From Asanoa sp040676615 (lineage in GTDB: Bacteria > Actinomycetota > Actinomycetes > Mycobacteriales > Micromonosporaceae), in contig NZ_JBFAPI010000002.1 of assembly GCF_040676615.1 (NCBI RefSeq), positions 618,136 to 682,135 of the forward strand: a stretch of DNA of 64,000 nucleotides, read 5' to 3'. Both the position numbers and the translations under genes were made by a program. Shown here piece by piece: positions 24,609 through 35,190 of the stretch (positions are counted from its first letter, which is position 1; the number at the start of each line of letters is the position of its first letter). The notes below the pieces were generated by a model, which saw nothing but the letters and a program-made list of their open reading frames with translations, did no database searches and was not told the origin of the DNA.

Positions 24609-25520
24609 ATGCCGGGCGACCTGGGTGAGGAGCGGAGAGACATCGTCGACGAGACCATCGCCGCGGCGGCGATCCGCTGGTTCGACGCCAACGCCCGTGA
24701 CCTGCCGTGGCGCCATCCCGACGCAGGTGCCTGGGCGATCCTGGTCAGCGAGGTGATGCTCCAGCAGACGCCGGTCACCCGGGTGCTGCCGGCCTACGAG
24801 GCGTGGCTGGCCCGTTGGCCGACGCCGGCCGCGTTGGCCGGTGACGAGCCCGGTGAGGCGATCCGGATGTGGGGCCGGCTCGGCTATCCGCGGCGTGCGC
24901 TGCGCCTGCACGAGTGCGCCACGGCGATCGCCGAGCGGCACGGCGGGGTGGTACCCGACGACCTCGACCCGCTGCTGGCCCTGCCGGGCGTCGGTGCCTA
25001 CACCGCGCGTGCGGTCGCCGCGTTCGCCTACCGGCAGCGCCAGCCGGTCGTCGACACAAACGTGCGGCGGTTCGTCGCCCGCGCCGTGGCCGGTGCCGCC
25101 GACGGTGGGCACACCACCCGCCCGGCGGACCTGACCGCCACCGCCGCCCTGCTGCCCGCCGAGCCGGCCCTGGCGGCCCGGGCCAGCGCCGCCTTCATGG
25201 AACTGGGCGCCGTGGTCTGCGTGGCGCGGACGCCCCGCTGCACGATGTGCCCGGTGGCGGACCGCTGCGCCTGGCGGGCCGCCGGCCGGCCGGCGCAGGG
25301 CGGCCCCAGCCGGCGCACACAGACGTACACCGGAACCGACCGCCAGGTCCGCGGCCTGTTGCTGGCCGTGCTCCGTGAGGCCGTCGAGCCGGTGCCCCGG
25401 GCACGGTTGGACGTGGTCTGGCCGGAGCCGATCCAGCGCGACCGGGCCCTGCGAGGGCTGATCGACGACGGCCTGGTCGACCCGCTCCCCGGCGACGTTT
25501 TCGCCCTGCCCCGGGGATAG
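24609..25520 (+). CDS. mutY: A/G-specific adenine DNA glycosylase
   Basis: 303 residues. Removes adenine mispaired with 8-oxoguanine. Catalytic Glu48 (VSEVMLQQTPVTRV) and Asp149 (PVVDTNVRRF), the helix-hairpin-helix LPGVGAYTARAVAAF and the four-Cys iron-sulfur loop CVARTPRCTMCPVADRC (spacing 6-2-5) are all present. The C-terminal region is short compared with E. coli MutY, as in mycobacteria. It is divergent from the ACT/def genes and converges on clpC, sharing a strong terminator. Confidence 0.96.
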   Translation: MPGDLGEERRDIVDETIAAAAIRWFDANARDLPWRHPDAGAWAILVSEVMLQQTPVTRVLPAYEAWLARWPTPAALAGDEPGEAIRMWGRLGYPRRALRLHECATAIAERHGGVVPDDLDPLLALPGVGAYTARAVAAFAYRQRQPVVDTNVRRFVARAVAGAADGGHTTRPADLTATAALLPAEPALAARASAAFMELGAVVCVARTPRCTMCPVADRCAWRAAGRPAQGGPSRRTQTYTGTDRQVRGLLLAVLREAVEPVPRARLDVVWPEPIQRDRALRGLIDDGLVDPLPGDVFALPRG

Positions 25521-25523
25521 CGA

Positions 25524-25553
25524 AAGGGCCCGGCGCTGACGCGCCGGGCCCTT
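25524..25553. terminator. Bidirectional terminator between mutY and clpC
   Basis: A perfect 13-bp stem (25524-25536 with 25541-25553) around a TGAC loop lies between convergent mutY and clpC. A/T pairs at the stem base give a short T-tract in both directions. Confidence 0.9.
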
Positions 25554-25568
25554 CACACGGTCGAACTC

Positions 25569-28091
<2,523 letters not shown>

Positions 28092-28263
28092 GCCCTCGTG
28101 CTCCTCACGTGCCGTGCGCCTGAGTCTGGCCGGACCAGCGACTTGGCGGAACCAATGCACAGACGCCCGGGGAAGACGCCTGCGCACCCTCACTCTATCG
28201 CCGCGGGCGCGGTCAGCTACGGCCGTGCGCGCCGGACTGGCCCCTGTCCGCGACGTATCTGCC

Positions 28264-28290
28264 AACTCTGCACGCTTATCGGCTGTTCCC
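28264..28290 (-). promoter_or_regulatory. SigR/SigH-type promoter of clpC
   Basis: Minus strand GGGAAC (28290-28285), then exactly 18 nt, then GTT (28266-28264). This matches the GGAAT/C-N18-GTT promoter of the thiol-oxidative-stress ECF sigma factors SigR (Streptomyces) and SigH (mycobacteria). The -35 element is one arm of a GTTCCC-GGGT-GGGAAC dyad (28285-28300). Confidence 0.75.
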
Positions 28291-28301
28291 GGGTGGGAAC
28301 G

Positions 28302-28319
28302 TGTACGCGCAGAGCGAAC
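28302..28319 (-). promoter_or_regulatory. ClgR-like activator box upstream of clpC
   Basis: TGTACGCGCAGAGCGAAC fits the ClgR consensus (CGC-N5-GCG core with A/T flanks) at all but one position. ClgR activates clp genes in actinobacteria. It sits 12 bp upstream of the SigR-type -35 element, a normal activator position. Confidence 0.6.
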
Positions 28320-28444
28320 ACGGTGGGGCTGCGATTTCGGTGATCAGGAGCGACGCGACCGGGTACCGACGGGGATCAGGTCGCAAACCGGGACAAAGCG
28401 CGAGACGACATTTCTCGGGAGGGAGCCCGGCCGGGGCGGGGACA

Positions 28445-28467
28445 GCCGGCCGCGCTCGGCGGCCGGC
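28445..28467 (-). terminator. Terminator after lsr2
   Basis: A 9-bp perfect stem (28445-28453 with 28459-28467), 5-nt loop, 33 nt after the lsr2 stop codon. No T-run follows. Confidence 0.65.
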
Positions 28468-28499
28468 AGGGAGGGGCCCCCGCCCGGCGACGTGTCCGC

Positions 28500-28850
28500 T
28501 TAGCGGCCGGCCTTCGCGTGGTATTCGTCGACGATCTCCTGCGGGATCCGGCCCCGGTCGGAGATGTCCTTGCCTTCCTTCTTGGCCCAGGCGCGAATGG
28601 CCTTGTTCTGCTCGCGGTCAGCGGCAGCCCCGCCGCGACCACGTGCCGCGCGACCGCCAACGACGACCCCGCCCCGACCCACCTTCGAGCCGGCCGCCAG
28701 GTAGGGCGCGATTGCGTTCCGCAATTTGTCGGCGTTCTTCTTCGAGAGGTCGATCTCGTACTGAACACCGTCGAGGGCGAACTTCACCGTCTCGTCGGCG
28801 TCGCCTCCGTCGATGTCATCGACCAGCTTGTGAATGATCTGCTTTGCCAC
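28500..28850 (-). CDS. lsr2: Nucleoid-associated protein Lsr2
   Basis: 116 residues from a GTG start. Lsr2 bridges DNA and silences AT-rich, often foreign, genes. The N-terminal dimerisation domain (KQIIHKLVDDIDGGDADETV; VQYEIDLSKKNADKLRN) and the C-terminal DNA-binding domain (REQNKAIRAWAKKEGKDISD; RIPQEIVDEYHA) with its AT-hook-like basic region are intact. A ribosome site GAAAGGAC precedes the start. The clpC-lsr2 order is the same as in mycobacteria and Streptomyces. Confidence 0.97.
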   Translation of the reverse strand: MAKQIIHKLVDDIDGGDADETVKFALDGVQYEIDLSKKNADKLRNAIAPYLAAGSKVGRGGVVVGGRAARGRGGAAADREQNKAIRAWAKKEGKDISDRGRIPQEIVDEYHAKAGR

Positions 28851-29287
28851 GGGCCGTCCTTTCGCGTGGTCCCTCCCACAAACAAGAGCACAATAGCTCG
28901 TTCGCCGCGCGATCGGTCAATAGGACGGCGAAATCAGCACCGAGTCTTGCTCTTTCCTTAAAACGTGGCCCCGGATCCCGGCGCCACGATTACCGATTGG
29001 GCAACAGAGCGTGGTTGATTCGCGCCGTCGCGGTGAACCGGGACACGATCCATCGGCCCGTCCCACGCAACCCACGTCGCGAGTTGTTGTTAGGCGCGTC
29101 ACGCTCTGATCGGAATCTCGTGGATCGGACTCGAACGCATCGAACGCCCGCTCGCGATGATGAGCAGGCACCGACACCGTGGGTCACCGAACGGCTGGCC
29201 GCAATCGCACCGATCCATTGACAGTGCTCGGATCGGTGGCCGTCACATTGCCGTCGGTCACGAATAAGTGCGCTAGCCTCAGGCGCG
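28851..29287. other. AT-richer intergenic region between lsr2 and a methyltransferase gene
   Basis: About 435 bp with no convincing gene in any frame. It holds the lsr2 promoter at its left end. The remainder is less GC-rich than its surroundings and shows no clear tRNA, riboswitch or repeat. In related genomes a lysyl-tRNA synthetase gene lies near here; none is present. Confidence 0.6.
28890..28920 (-). promoter_or_regulatory. Vegetative-type promoter of lsr2
   Basis: Minus strand TTGACC (28920-28915) and TATTGT (28895-28890), spaced 19 bp, about 40 nt upstream of the lsr2 GTG. The spacing is slightly long for a housekeeping sigma factor. Confidence 0.55.
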
Positions 29288-30028
29288 ATGGACGCCAAGA
29301 AGAACAACGCGCTCTCGTTCGGCGCAGTGGCCGCGCGCTACGACCGTTTCCGCCCGTCGTATCCGCGAGCGGCCATCGAATGGGCGGTCGGCGGCCCGCC
29401 ACCGAGCCGGGTGGTCGACCTCGGTGCCGGCACCGGCATCCTGACCCGAGGCATGATCGCGTCCGGTTACACCGTGACCGCCGTCGAGCCTGACCCGGAA
29501 ATGCGCGCCCAACTGGCCGCCGCCACGCCGGACCGAACAGCGTTGGCCGGCAGCGCGGAAGACATTCCATTGCCGGACGGAAGCGTCGACGCGGTCGTCG
29601 CGGGTCAGGCCTACCACTGGTTCGACCCGGACGTGGCGCATGCCGAGGCGGCCCGGGTGCTGCGCCCCGGCGGCTATTTCGCCGCCATCTGGAACCTGCG
29701 TGACAGTCGGGAACGATGGGTCGCCGCGCTCGACCGGATCGCTCGCTCGGCGGGTGACCAGGAACACGACCGGCCGGTCTCGTTCGGTGCGCGGTTCGAC
29801 GCCGTACAGGTTCGCGAATTCGCACACGAGACGTCGCTCACGGGTGCCCAACTGGTGGAAATGATGACCACCCGGTCCTATTACCTGACCGCCGGCGCGG
29901 CCGAGCGGAAACGCTTCGAGGCGGCGCTCACCGAACTCGTGGAGACGCATCCCGACCTCGCCGGCCGGGATTCGTTCACGCTGCCCTACCGCACGTGGGT
30001 CTACCGGGCGTCGACGTTGCGCTCGTAG
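29288..30028 (+). CDS. Class I SAM-dependent methyltransferase
   Basis: 246 residues. Motif I VVDLGAGTGILTRGM and the following acidic residue in VTAVEPDPEMRAQLA are typical of the UbiE/type 11 group; AEDIPLPDGSVDAVVAGQAYHW is the motif II region. The N-terminal NNALSFGAVAARYDRFRPSYP segment is typical of a common, uncharacterised actinobacterial subgroup. The last 28 nt overlap the 3' end of convergent coaX, so the two genes compete for sequence there. Substrate unknown. Confidence 0.85.
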   Translation: MDAKKNNALSFGAVAARYDRFRPSYPRAAIEWAVGGPPPSRVVDLGAGTGILTRGMIASGYTVTAVEPDPEMRAQLAAATPDRTALAGSAEDIPLPDGSVDAVVAGQAYHWFDPDVAHAEAARVLRPGGYFAAIWNLRDSRERWVAALDRIARSAGDQEHDRPVSFGARFDAVQVREFAHETSLTGAQLVEMMTTRSYYLTAGAAERKRFEAALTELVETHPDLAGRDSFTLPYRTWVYRASTLRS

Positions 30029-30768
30029 ACCATCCGCAGGCCGATCAGCGTGATCATCGGCTCGTGGTGGGTGATCGTGCGGCATTCGCCGAGCACCACC
30101 GGCGCCAGCCCACCGGTCGCGATGACCGCCTTGACCGAACCCAGCTCTTCGGTCATCCGCTCGACGATCCGGTCGACCTGGCCGCCGAAGCCGAAATAGA
30201 GCCCGGACTGAAGGCATTCGACGGTGTTCTTGCCGATCACCGAACGCGGCTTGGTCGCTTCGACCTTGCGCAGTTGGGCGGCGCGGGCGGCCAGCGCGTC
30301 GAAGGAGATCTCGATGCCCGGCGCGAACGCGCCACCGAGGAACTCTCCCCGCGCGCTGATCACGTCGAAGTTGGTGGTGGTGCCGAAGTCGACCACGATC
30401 GACGGACCACCGAAGAGGGTGTACGCCGCCAGGGTGTTGACCACCCGGTCGGAGCCGACCTCCTTCGGGTTGTCGATGGCCAGTTGCACACCGGTTTTCA
30501 CACCGGGCTCGACAATCACATTGGGCAGGTCGCCGTAATAGCGGGCGAGCATCGTGCGCAACGAGCGGAGTGCGGCCGGCACCGTCGAGCACGCGGCCAC
30601 ACCGCTGATCTCCACCGCGTCACCCGCCAGGAGGCCGCGGAACATCAGACCGAGTTCGTCGGCGGTGGATCGGGCGTCGGTCTTGATCCGCCAGTTGTGC
30701 ACCAACTTGTCGCCGTCGAACGTGGCGAGCACCGTGTTGGTGTTACCGATGTCGATGCACAGCAGCAT
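30001..30768 (-). CDS. coaX: Type III pantothenate kinase
   Basis: 255 residues. Phosphorylates pantothenate in CoA synthesis; CoaX enzymes differ from CoaA in fold and in not being feedback-inhibited by CoA. The ASKHA signature MLLCIDIGNTNTVLATFDG opens the protein, followed by GSDRVVNTLAAYTLFG, IVVDFGTTTNFDVIS and the glycine-rich GGLAPVVLGEC. It lies 6 nt downstream of nadC, in a run of NAD and CoA precursor genes. Confidence 0.96.
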   Translation of the reverse strand: MLLCIDIGNTNTVLATFDGDKLVHNWRIKTDARSTADELGLMFRGLLAGDAVEISGVAACSTVPAALRSLRTMLARYYGDLPNVIVEPGVKTGVQLAIDNPKEVGSDRVVNTLAAYTLFGGPSIVVDFGTTTNFDVISARGEFLGGAFAPGIEISFDALAARAAQLRKVEATKPRSVIGKNTVECLQSGLYFGFGGQVDRIVERMTEELGSVKAVIATGGLAPVVLGECRTITHHEPMITLIGLRMVYERNVDAR

Positions 30769-30774
30769 GTGGTG

Positions 30775-31674
30775 TCAGCTCCGACTCAGGTGCGGCGGAC
30801 GAAGATCGAGTGCGATGTCCAAGATAGGTGACGAATGCGTCAACGCCCCTACGGAAAGGTAGTCGACGCCGGTGGCGGCGTACGCCGGTGCGACCTCCAG
30901 GGTGAGTCCGCCGGTGGCCTCGAGCTCGGCGCGGTCGCCGACCGCGGCGACCACCTCCCGCAGCACCGCGGGTGACATGTTGTCGCAGAGCAGGAACGAG
31001 GCACCGGCCTCGACCGCTTCGGTGGCCTCCTCGACCGTGGTCACCTCCACCTGAACGGGCACGTCGGGGAACGCCGCCCGGACCCGGCGGAAGGCCTCGG
31101 CCACGCTGCCAGCGGCCAGCTTGTGGTTGTCTTTGATCATCGCGACGTCGAACAGGCCCATCCGCTTGTTGGTGCCGCCGCCGGCCCGCACGGCGTATTT
31201 CTCCAGCGCGCGCAGGCCCGGCGTGGTCTTGCGGGTGTCGAGCACCATCGCCTTGGTGCCGGCCAGCGCGTCGGCCCAACGCCGGGTGTGCGTCGCCACC
31301 CCGGAGAGGCGGCTGAGCAGGTTGAGCGCGGTGCGCTCGGCGGTGAGCAGGGTGCGGGTGGGCCCGGTCACGCTAGCCAGCAGGTCACCGGCCGAGACCC
31401 GGTCGCCGTCGCGGGCCTTCAGAACGATCTCCGGGAGGTCGGGCCCGGCGAGGGCGAACACCGCGGCCGCCACCGGCAGCCCGGCGACCACGCCGTCGGC
31501 CCGGGCCACCACGTCGGCGGTGTCGACCTGCTCCACCGGGATCGTCGCCTCGCTGGTCACGTCGCGGTGCTCGGGGCCGAGGTCTTCGTCGAGCGCGGCG
31601 CGCACCACCTGCTCGACCGCGTCGGGGTCGAGACCCTTCGCACGCAGGTCGTCGGTGATCCACTGCGGTAGCAT
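30775..31674 (-). CDS. nadC: Nicotinate-nucleotide pyrophosphorylase (quinolinate phosphoribosyltransferase)
   Basis: 299 residues from the ATG at 31674. Converts quinolinate and PRPP to nicotinate mononucleotide. Conserved motifs include TAERTALNLLSRLSGVATHT, DTRKTTPGLRALEKYAVRAG and VEVTTVEEATEAVEAGA. The ATG overlaps the nadB stop by one base (TGATG), indicating coupled translation. nadA is not in the visible operon. Confidence 0.97.
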   Translation of the reverse strand: MLPQWITDDLRAKGLDPDAVEQVVRAALDEDLGPEHRDVTSEATIPVEQVDTADVVARADGVVAGLPVAAAVFALAGPDLPEIVLKARDGDRVSAGDLLASVTGPTRTLLTAERTALNLLSRLSGVATHTRRWADALAGTKAMVLDTRKTTPGLRALEKYAVRAGGGTNKRMGLFDVAMIKDNHKLAAGSVAEAFRRVRAAFPDVPVQVEVTTVEEATEAVEAGASFLLCDNMSPAVLREVVAAVGDRAELEATGGLTLEVAPAYAATGVDYLSVGALTHSSPILDIALDLRPPHLSRS

Positions 31675-33314
31675 CACGCCTCCCAGGTCAGTGTCGGGGT
31701 CCCGGTGCCGTCGAGGGCGGGAAAAAGGTGGCCCAACCACTCGGGGCGGGCCGCCGGATGGTCTTCGCGCCAGTGGCAGCCGCGCGTCTCCTCGCGGGCC
31801 GTGGCCGCCGCGACCAGCGCCGCGGCCACCGTCACCAGGTTGGTCGCCTCCCAGCTCGCGGTCGTCGGCCGGCCCCTGGTGGCGCCCAGGCCGACGATCG
31901 TTCCGGCGGTCGCGGCCAGCGACTCGGCCGAGCGGAGCACCCCGGCCCCGCGGGTCATCGCCCGCTGCAGCGCCGGCCGGACGCCCGGGTCGAGCACCCA
32001 GGCGTCGGCCTCGGCCGGCACCGGCTCAGACTGCTCGGGAAGGTCGGCGGCGATGTGGTCGGCGATCCGCTTGGCGAACACCAGCCCCTCCAGCAACGAG
32101 TTGCTGGCCAGCCGGTTGGCGCCGTGCACGCCGGTGCAGGCAACCTCGCCGCAGGCGTAAAGCCCCGGAATCGAGGTGCGGCCGTGCAGGTCGGTGCGCA
32201 CGCCGCCGCTGGCGTAGTGCGCGGCGGGCGCGACCGGGATCGGCTCGGTGGCCGGGTCGACGCCGGCCGCCAGGCACGACGCGACGATGGTCGGGAACCG
32301 CTGGGCCAGGAACTCGCCGCCGAGGTGCCGGGCGTCGAGGAAGACGTGGTCGGTGCCGTTGGCCAGCAACACCCGGTGGATGCCCTTGGCGACCACGTCG
32401 CGCGGCGCCAGCTCGGCCAGCTCGTGCTGGCCCACCATGAACCGCTTGCCGTCGCCGTCGACCAGGTGCGCGCCTTCGCCGCGCAAGGCCTCACTGACCA
32501 GCGGCTGCTGGCCCCGGGCGGTGTCGCGCAGGAACAACGCCGTCGGGTGGAACTGCACGAACTCGATGTCGGTGACCTCGGCGCCGGCCCGGATCGCCAG
32601 CGCGACGCCGTCGCCGGTCGAGACCACCGGGTTGGTGGTCGACGCGAACACCTGGCCCATCCCGCCGGTGGCCAACACGACGGCCCGGGCCATGATCGAG
32701 CCGACCCCGTCTTCGGTGCCCTCGCCGAGCACGTGCAGGGTGATCCCGCAGGCCCGGCCGGCGGCGTCGGTGAGCAGGTCCAGCACCAGCGCGTGGTCGA
32801 CCACCCGGATCCACGGGTCGCGCCGCACGGCCGCGTGCAGCGCCCGCTGCACCTCGGCACCGGTCGCGTCGCCGCCCGCGTGCACGATCCGGTTGGCGTG
32901 GTGGCCACCCTCGCGGGTGAGCATCAGCGAGCCGTCTTCGTTGCGGTCGAACTCGGCGCCCAGGCGCATCAGCTCGCGGACCCGGATCGGGCCCTCCTCG
33001 ACCAGCACCCGCACCGCGGCCGGGTCGCAGAGCCCGACGCCGGCGATCTCGGTGTCGACGGCGTGCGCCTCCGGGGTGTCGAAGGGGTCGAGCACCGCGG
33101 CGATGCCGCCCTGTGCCCAGCGGGTCGAACCGTCGTCGATGTTTTCCTTGGTGACCACCGTGACGTGCCGGCCGGCCTCGCGCAGGTGCAGCGCCGCGGT
33201 CAGCCCGGCGATGCCGGAACCGATGACCAGCACGTCGGTCGACTCGACCCAGCCCGGCTCCGGGCCGGCGAGGCGACGGGGCAACTCCGGCAACTCCGCG
33301 ACACGGGGGTCCAT
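31674..33314 (-). CDS. nadB: L-aspartate oxidase
   Basis: 546 residues, usual for NadB. Flavoenzyme producing iminoaspartate for quinolinate synthesis. FAD-binding VLVIGSGIAGLTAALHLREAG, the active-site stretch STRWAQGGIAAVL, EFVQFHPTALF and the C-terminal GEVACTGVHGANRLASNSLL are all present. The start codon at 33314 follows a GAATG stretch; much longer upstream frames are not supported. It overlaps nadC by one base. Confidence 0.96.
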   Translation of the reverse strand: MDPRVAELPELPRRLAGPEPGWVESTDVLVIGSGIAGLTAALHLREAGRHVTVVTKENIDDGSTRWAQGGIAAVLDPFDTPEAHAVDTEIAGVGLCDPAAVRVLVEEGPIRVRELMRLGAEFDRNEDGSLMLTREGGHHANRIVHAGGDATGAEVQRALHAAVRRDPWIRVVDHALVLDLLTDAAGRACGITLHVLGEGTEDGVGSIMARAVVLATGGMGQVFASTTNPVVSTGDGVALAIRAGAEVTDIEFVQFHPTALFLRDTARGQQPLVSEALRGEGAHLVDGDGKRFMVGQHELAELAPRDVVAKGIHRVLLANGTDHVFLDARHLGGEFLAQRFPTIVASCLAAGVDPATEPIPVAPAAHYASGGVRTDLHGRTSIPGLYACGEVACTGVHGANRLASNSLLEGLVFAKRIADHIAADLPEQSEPVPAEADAWVLDPGVRPALQRAMTRGAGVLRSAESLAATAGTIVGLGATRGRPTTASWEATNLVTVAAALVAAATAREETRGCHWREDHPAARPEWLGHLFPALDGTGTPTLTWEA

Positions 33315-33376
33315 CCATTCAGTGAACCCCGTCAGATCATCAGATGTCCGCCCTGAGCCGCCAAACTGTGCTGCGG

Positions 33377-34255
33377 CTAACTCGGCAGGCCGATGTTGGC
33401 CGGAAAACCCTTCTCGCCGACGCCCTTGACCGAGGCGGTCAGCGGCCGGAACCGGATCCAGGCGAAGCACCGCACACCCCGGTCGCCCATCGCCCAGGTG
33501 GCCTTGTCCGCCAGCACCGGGATGTAACCGGTCCGCGCGCCGAACCCCGGCTCGTAGGGCATCTTGACGTAGGCCGCGATGGTCTTCAGGCAGCCCTCGT
33601 AGAACGGCACGTAGTCGCGGTCCTTGACCGGGTAGGGCACCTTGCCGGGCGCCGTCCACACGCCGGCGAACTCGCCCTCGTGCTTGACGTCGCAGGGGCT
33701 GGCGGCGACGGCGTCCACGTTGCTGCGCTTGTCGAGCTTGACCAGCGCGCAACCGAGCCGCAGCGGCGCGTCGGGGGTGGCCAGCGCGCCCTCCAGGCTG
33801 CCCGAGCGCTCGGCGACCTTGGCGTCGGGTCCGACGCCGGTCAGCTCGACCAGGTCGCAGCGGTACCAGCGCTGGCCGGCCGCCCAGGCCGACGCCGAGG
33901 GCACCACCAGGTCGAGCCGCAGTCGCGCCGTGCGCCAGTCGGCGCCGAGCACGGTCGCCGCTTCCTTGTCGCACTCGCGGAAGGCCGCGGGCACCGCGCC
34001 GGCCGGCAGCGCCGCCGCCGTGACGCCGGCGAACTCTCCGGTGTGGACGGTCTCCGCCTCGTGCGGCGCGGCACAGTCGACGGTGCCGGCGAGTGTCTCG
34101 GCCGTGCGCGGCCCGGCCTGCTGGTGGCAGCGCGGCGGCGCCGGTGTGGCCGCGACTGGCGCGACGGCCGACCCGTCGCCTCCGCCGGCGTCGGCCGTGC
34201 CGCACGCGGCACTCGCGAGGACCAACACCATGACCGCTGGCATCCAACGACGCAT
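33377..34255 (-). CDS. Septum-formation-domain lipoprotein
   Basis: 292 residues. A short signal peptide ends in a lipobox-like LASAACGT. The mature protein carries paired segments in which Cys precedes a His/Glu motif (VDCAAPHEAETVHTGEF and SPCDVKHEGEFAGVWTA) and several further Cys-containing stretches (FRECDKEAA, YEGCLKTIAAYV), the pattern of the actinobacterial septum formation domain named in cell-division contexts. Experimental function is poorly known. It sits alone between nadB and panC. Confidence 0.78.
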   Translation of the reverse strand: MRRWMPAVMVLVLASAACGTADAGGGDGSAVAPVAATPAPPRCHQQAGPRTAETLAGTVDCAAPHEAETVHTGEFAGVTAAALPAGAVPAAFRECDKEAATVLGADWRTARLRLDLVVPSASAWAAGQRWYRCDLVELTGVGPDAKVAERSGSLEGALATPDAPLRLGCALVKLDKRSNVDAVAASPCDVKHEGEFAGVWTAPGKVPYPVKDRDYVPFYEGCLKTIAAYVKMPYEPGFGARTGYIPVLADKATWAMGDRGVRCFAWIRFRPLTASVKGVGEKGFPANIGLPS

Positions 34256-34353
34256 CGCGTCCTCCCCACGGGCGCCGGGCGTTGCGTTCAGGCACCTAAG
34301 CGGAGCACATTGGAACGTCGGAGCGCAACCGCCTGGTCACGCCAGGTTATCGA

Positions 34354-35190
34354 TCAACCAAGATCGATCGGGGCGTTGTCGATCAGCCGGGTGCCACCGA
34401 CCCGCGCCGCGACCAGCATCCGGGCCGGGCCGTGACCGGGCGGCGGCCCCAACTCGGGATCGAGCAGCACGAGGTAGTCGAGGTGCACGTCGGTCGTACC
34501 GTCAGCGAAGACCTGATGTGCCGCGGCCAGCGCTCCGTCGGCGTCGGCGCCGCGCACCGCGGCGGACGCACCCGCCCGCAGGGCGCCGGAGAGCCGCAGC
34601 GCCGCGACCCGCTCGGCCTCGGTCAGGTAGCGGTTGCGGCTCGACAGCGCGAGCCCGTCGGCCTCGCGCACCGTCGGCACGCCGCGCACCTCGATCGGCA
34701 GGTTGAGGTCGAGCACCATCCGGCGGATCAGGGTCAGCTGCTGGTAGTCCTTCTCCCCGAAGAACGCGAGGTCGGGACGGACCAGGTTGAAGAGCTTGAG
34801 CACCACGGTCAGCACGCCGTGGAAGAACCCCGGCCGGCTGGCGCCCTCGAGCAGTTCGCCGAGCGGGCCCGGGTTGACCCGCACGTGCGGCTCGCCGCCG
34901 GGGTAGACCTCGTCGCGGCCGGGCGCGAACACCAGGTCGACGCCGGCCCGCCGGCACATCTCCAGGTCGGCTTCCATCGTGCGCGGGTAGCGGTCGAAGT
35001 CTTCGTTGGGTCCGAACTGGAGCGGGTTGACGAAGATCGTCGCGATCACCGAGTCGGCATCGGCCCGGGCCGCGCGCAGGAGCGCCTCGTGCCCGGCGTG
35101 CAGGGCGCCCATGGTCATCACGACCGCGACCCGACCGGGCAGTGCGGCACGCGCCTCGGCGAGCGCCTCGCGGGTGTCGACCAGTTTCAT
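34354..35190 (-). CDS. panC: Pantothenate synthetase (pantoate-beta-alanine ligase)
   Basis: 278 residues. Condenses pantoate and beta-alanine using ATP. The HIGH-like motif lies in TMGALHAGHEALLRAAR, FVNPLQFGPNEDFDRYPRT and FFGEKDYQQLTLIRRMV bind pantoate and ATP, and SSRNRYLTEAE is the KMSKS-equivalent loop. The ATG overlaps the stop of the DUF2520 gene (ATGA). panD, which makes beta-alanine and follows panC in mycobacteria, is absent from this segment. Confidence 0.97.
   Translation of the reverse strand: MKLVDTREALAEARAALPGRVAVVMTMGALHAGHEALLRAARADADSVIATIFVNPLQFGPNEDFDRYPRTMEADLEMCRRAGVDLVFAPGRDEVYPGGEPHVRVNPGPLGELLEGASRPGFFHGVLTVVLKLFNLVRPDLAFFGEKDYQQLTLIRRMVLDLNLPIEVRGVPTVREADGLALSSRNRYLTEAERVAALRLSGALRAGASAAVRGADADGALAAAHQVFADGTTDVHLDYLVLLDPELGPPPGHGPARMLVAARVGGTRLIDNAPIDLG

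Larger units (their letters stand above)
28092..28499. promoter_or_regulatory. clpC leader and promoter region, with lsr2 3' end
   Basis: About 410 bp without a gene. From right to left it holds the lsr2 terminator (28445-28467), a ClgR-like box (28302-28319), the SigR-type clpC promoter (28264-28290) and a leader of about 165 nt before clpC. I see no second ORF with plausible codon use. Confidence 0.7.

Noticed and set aside
29110..29150. GGACTCGAAC resembling the T-arm of a minus-strand tRNA
   Set aside because: The T-stem does not pair with the required spacing and no acceptor stem or anticodon arm can be drawn.
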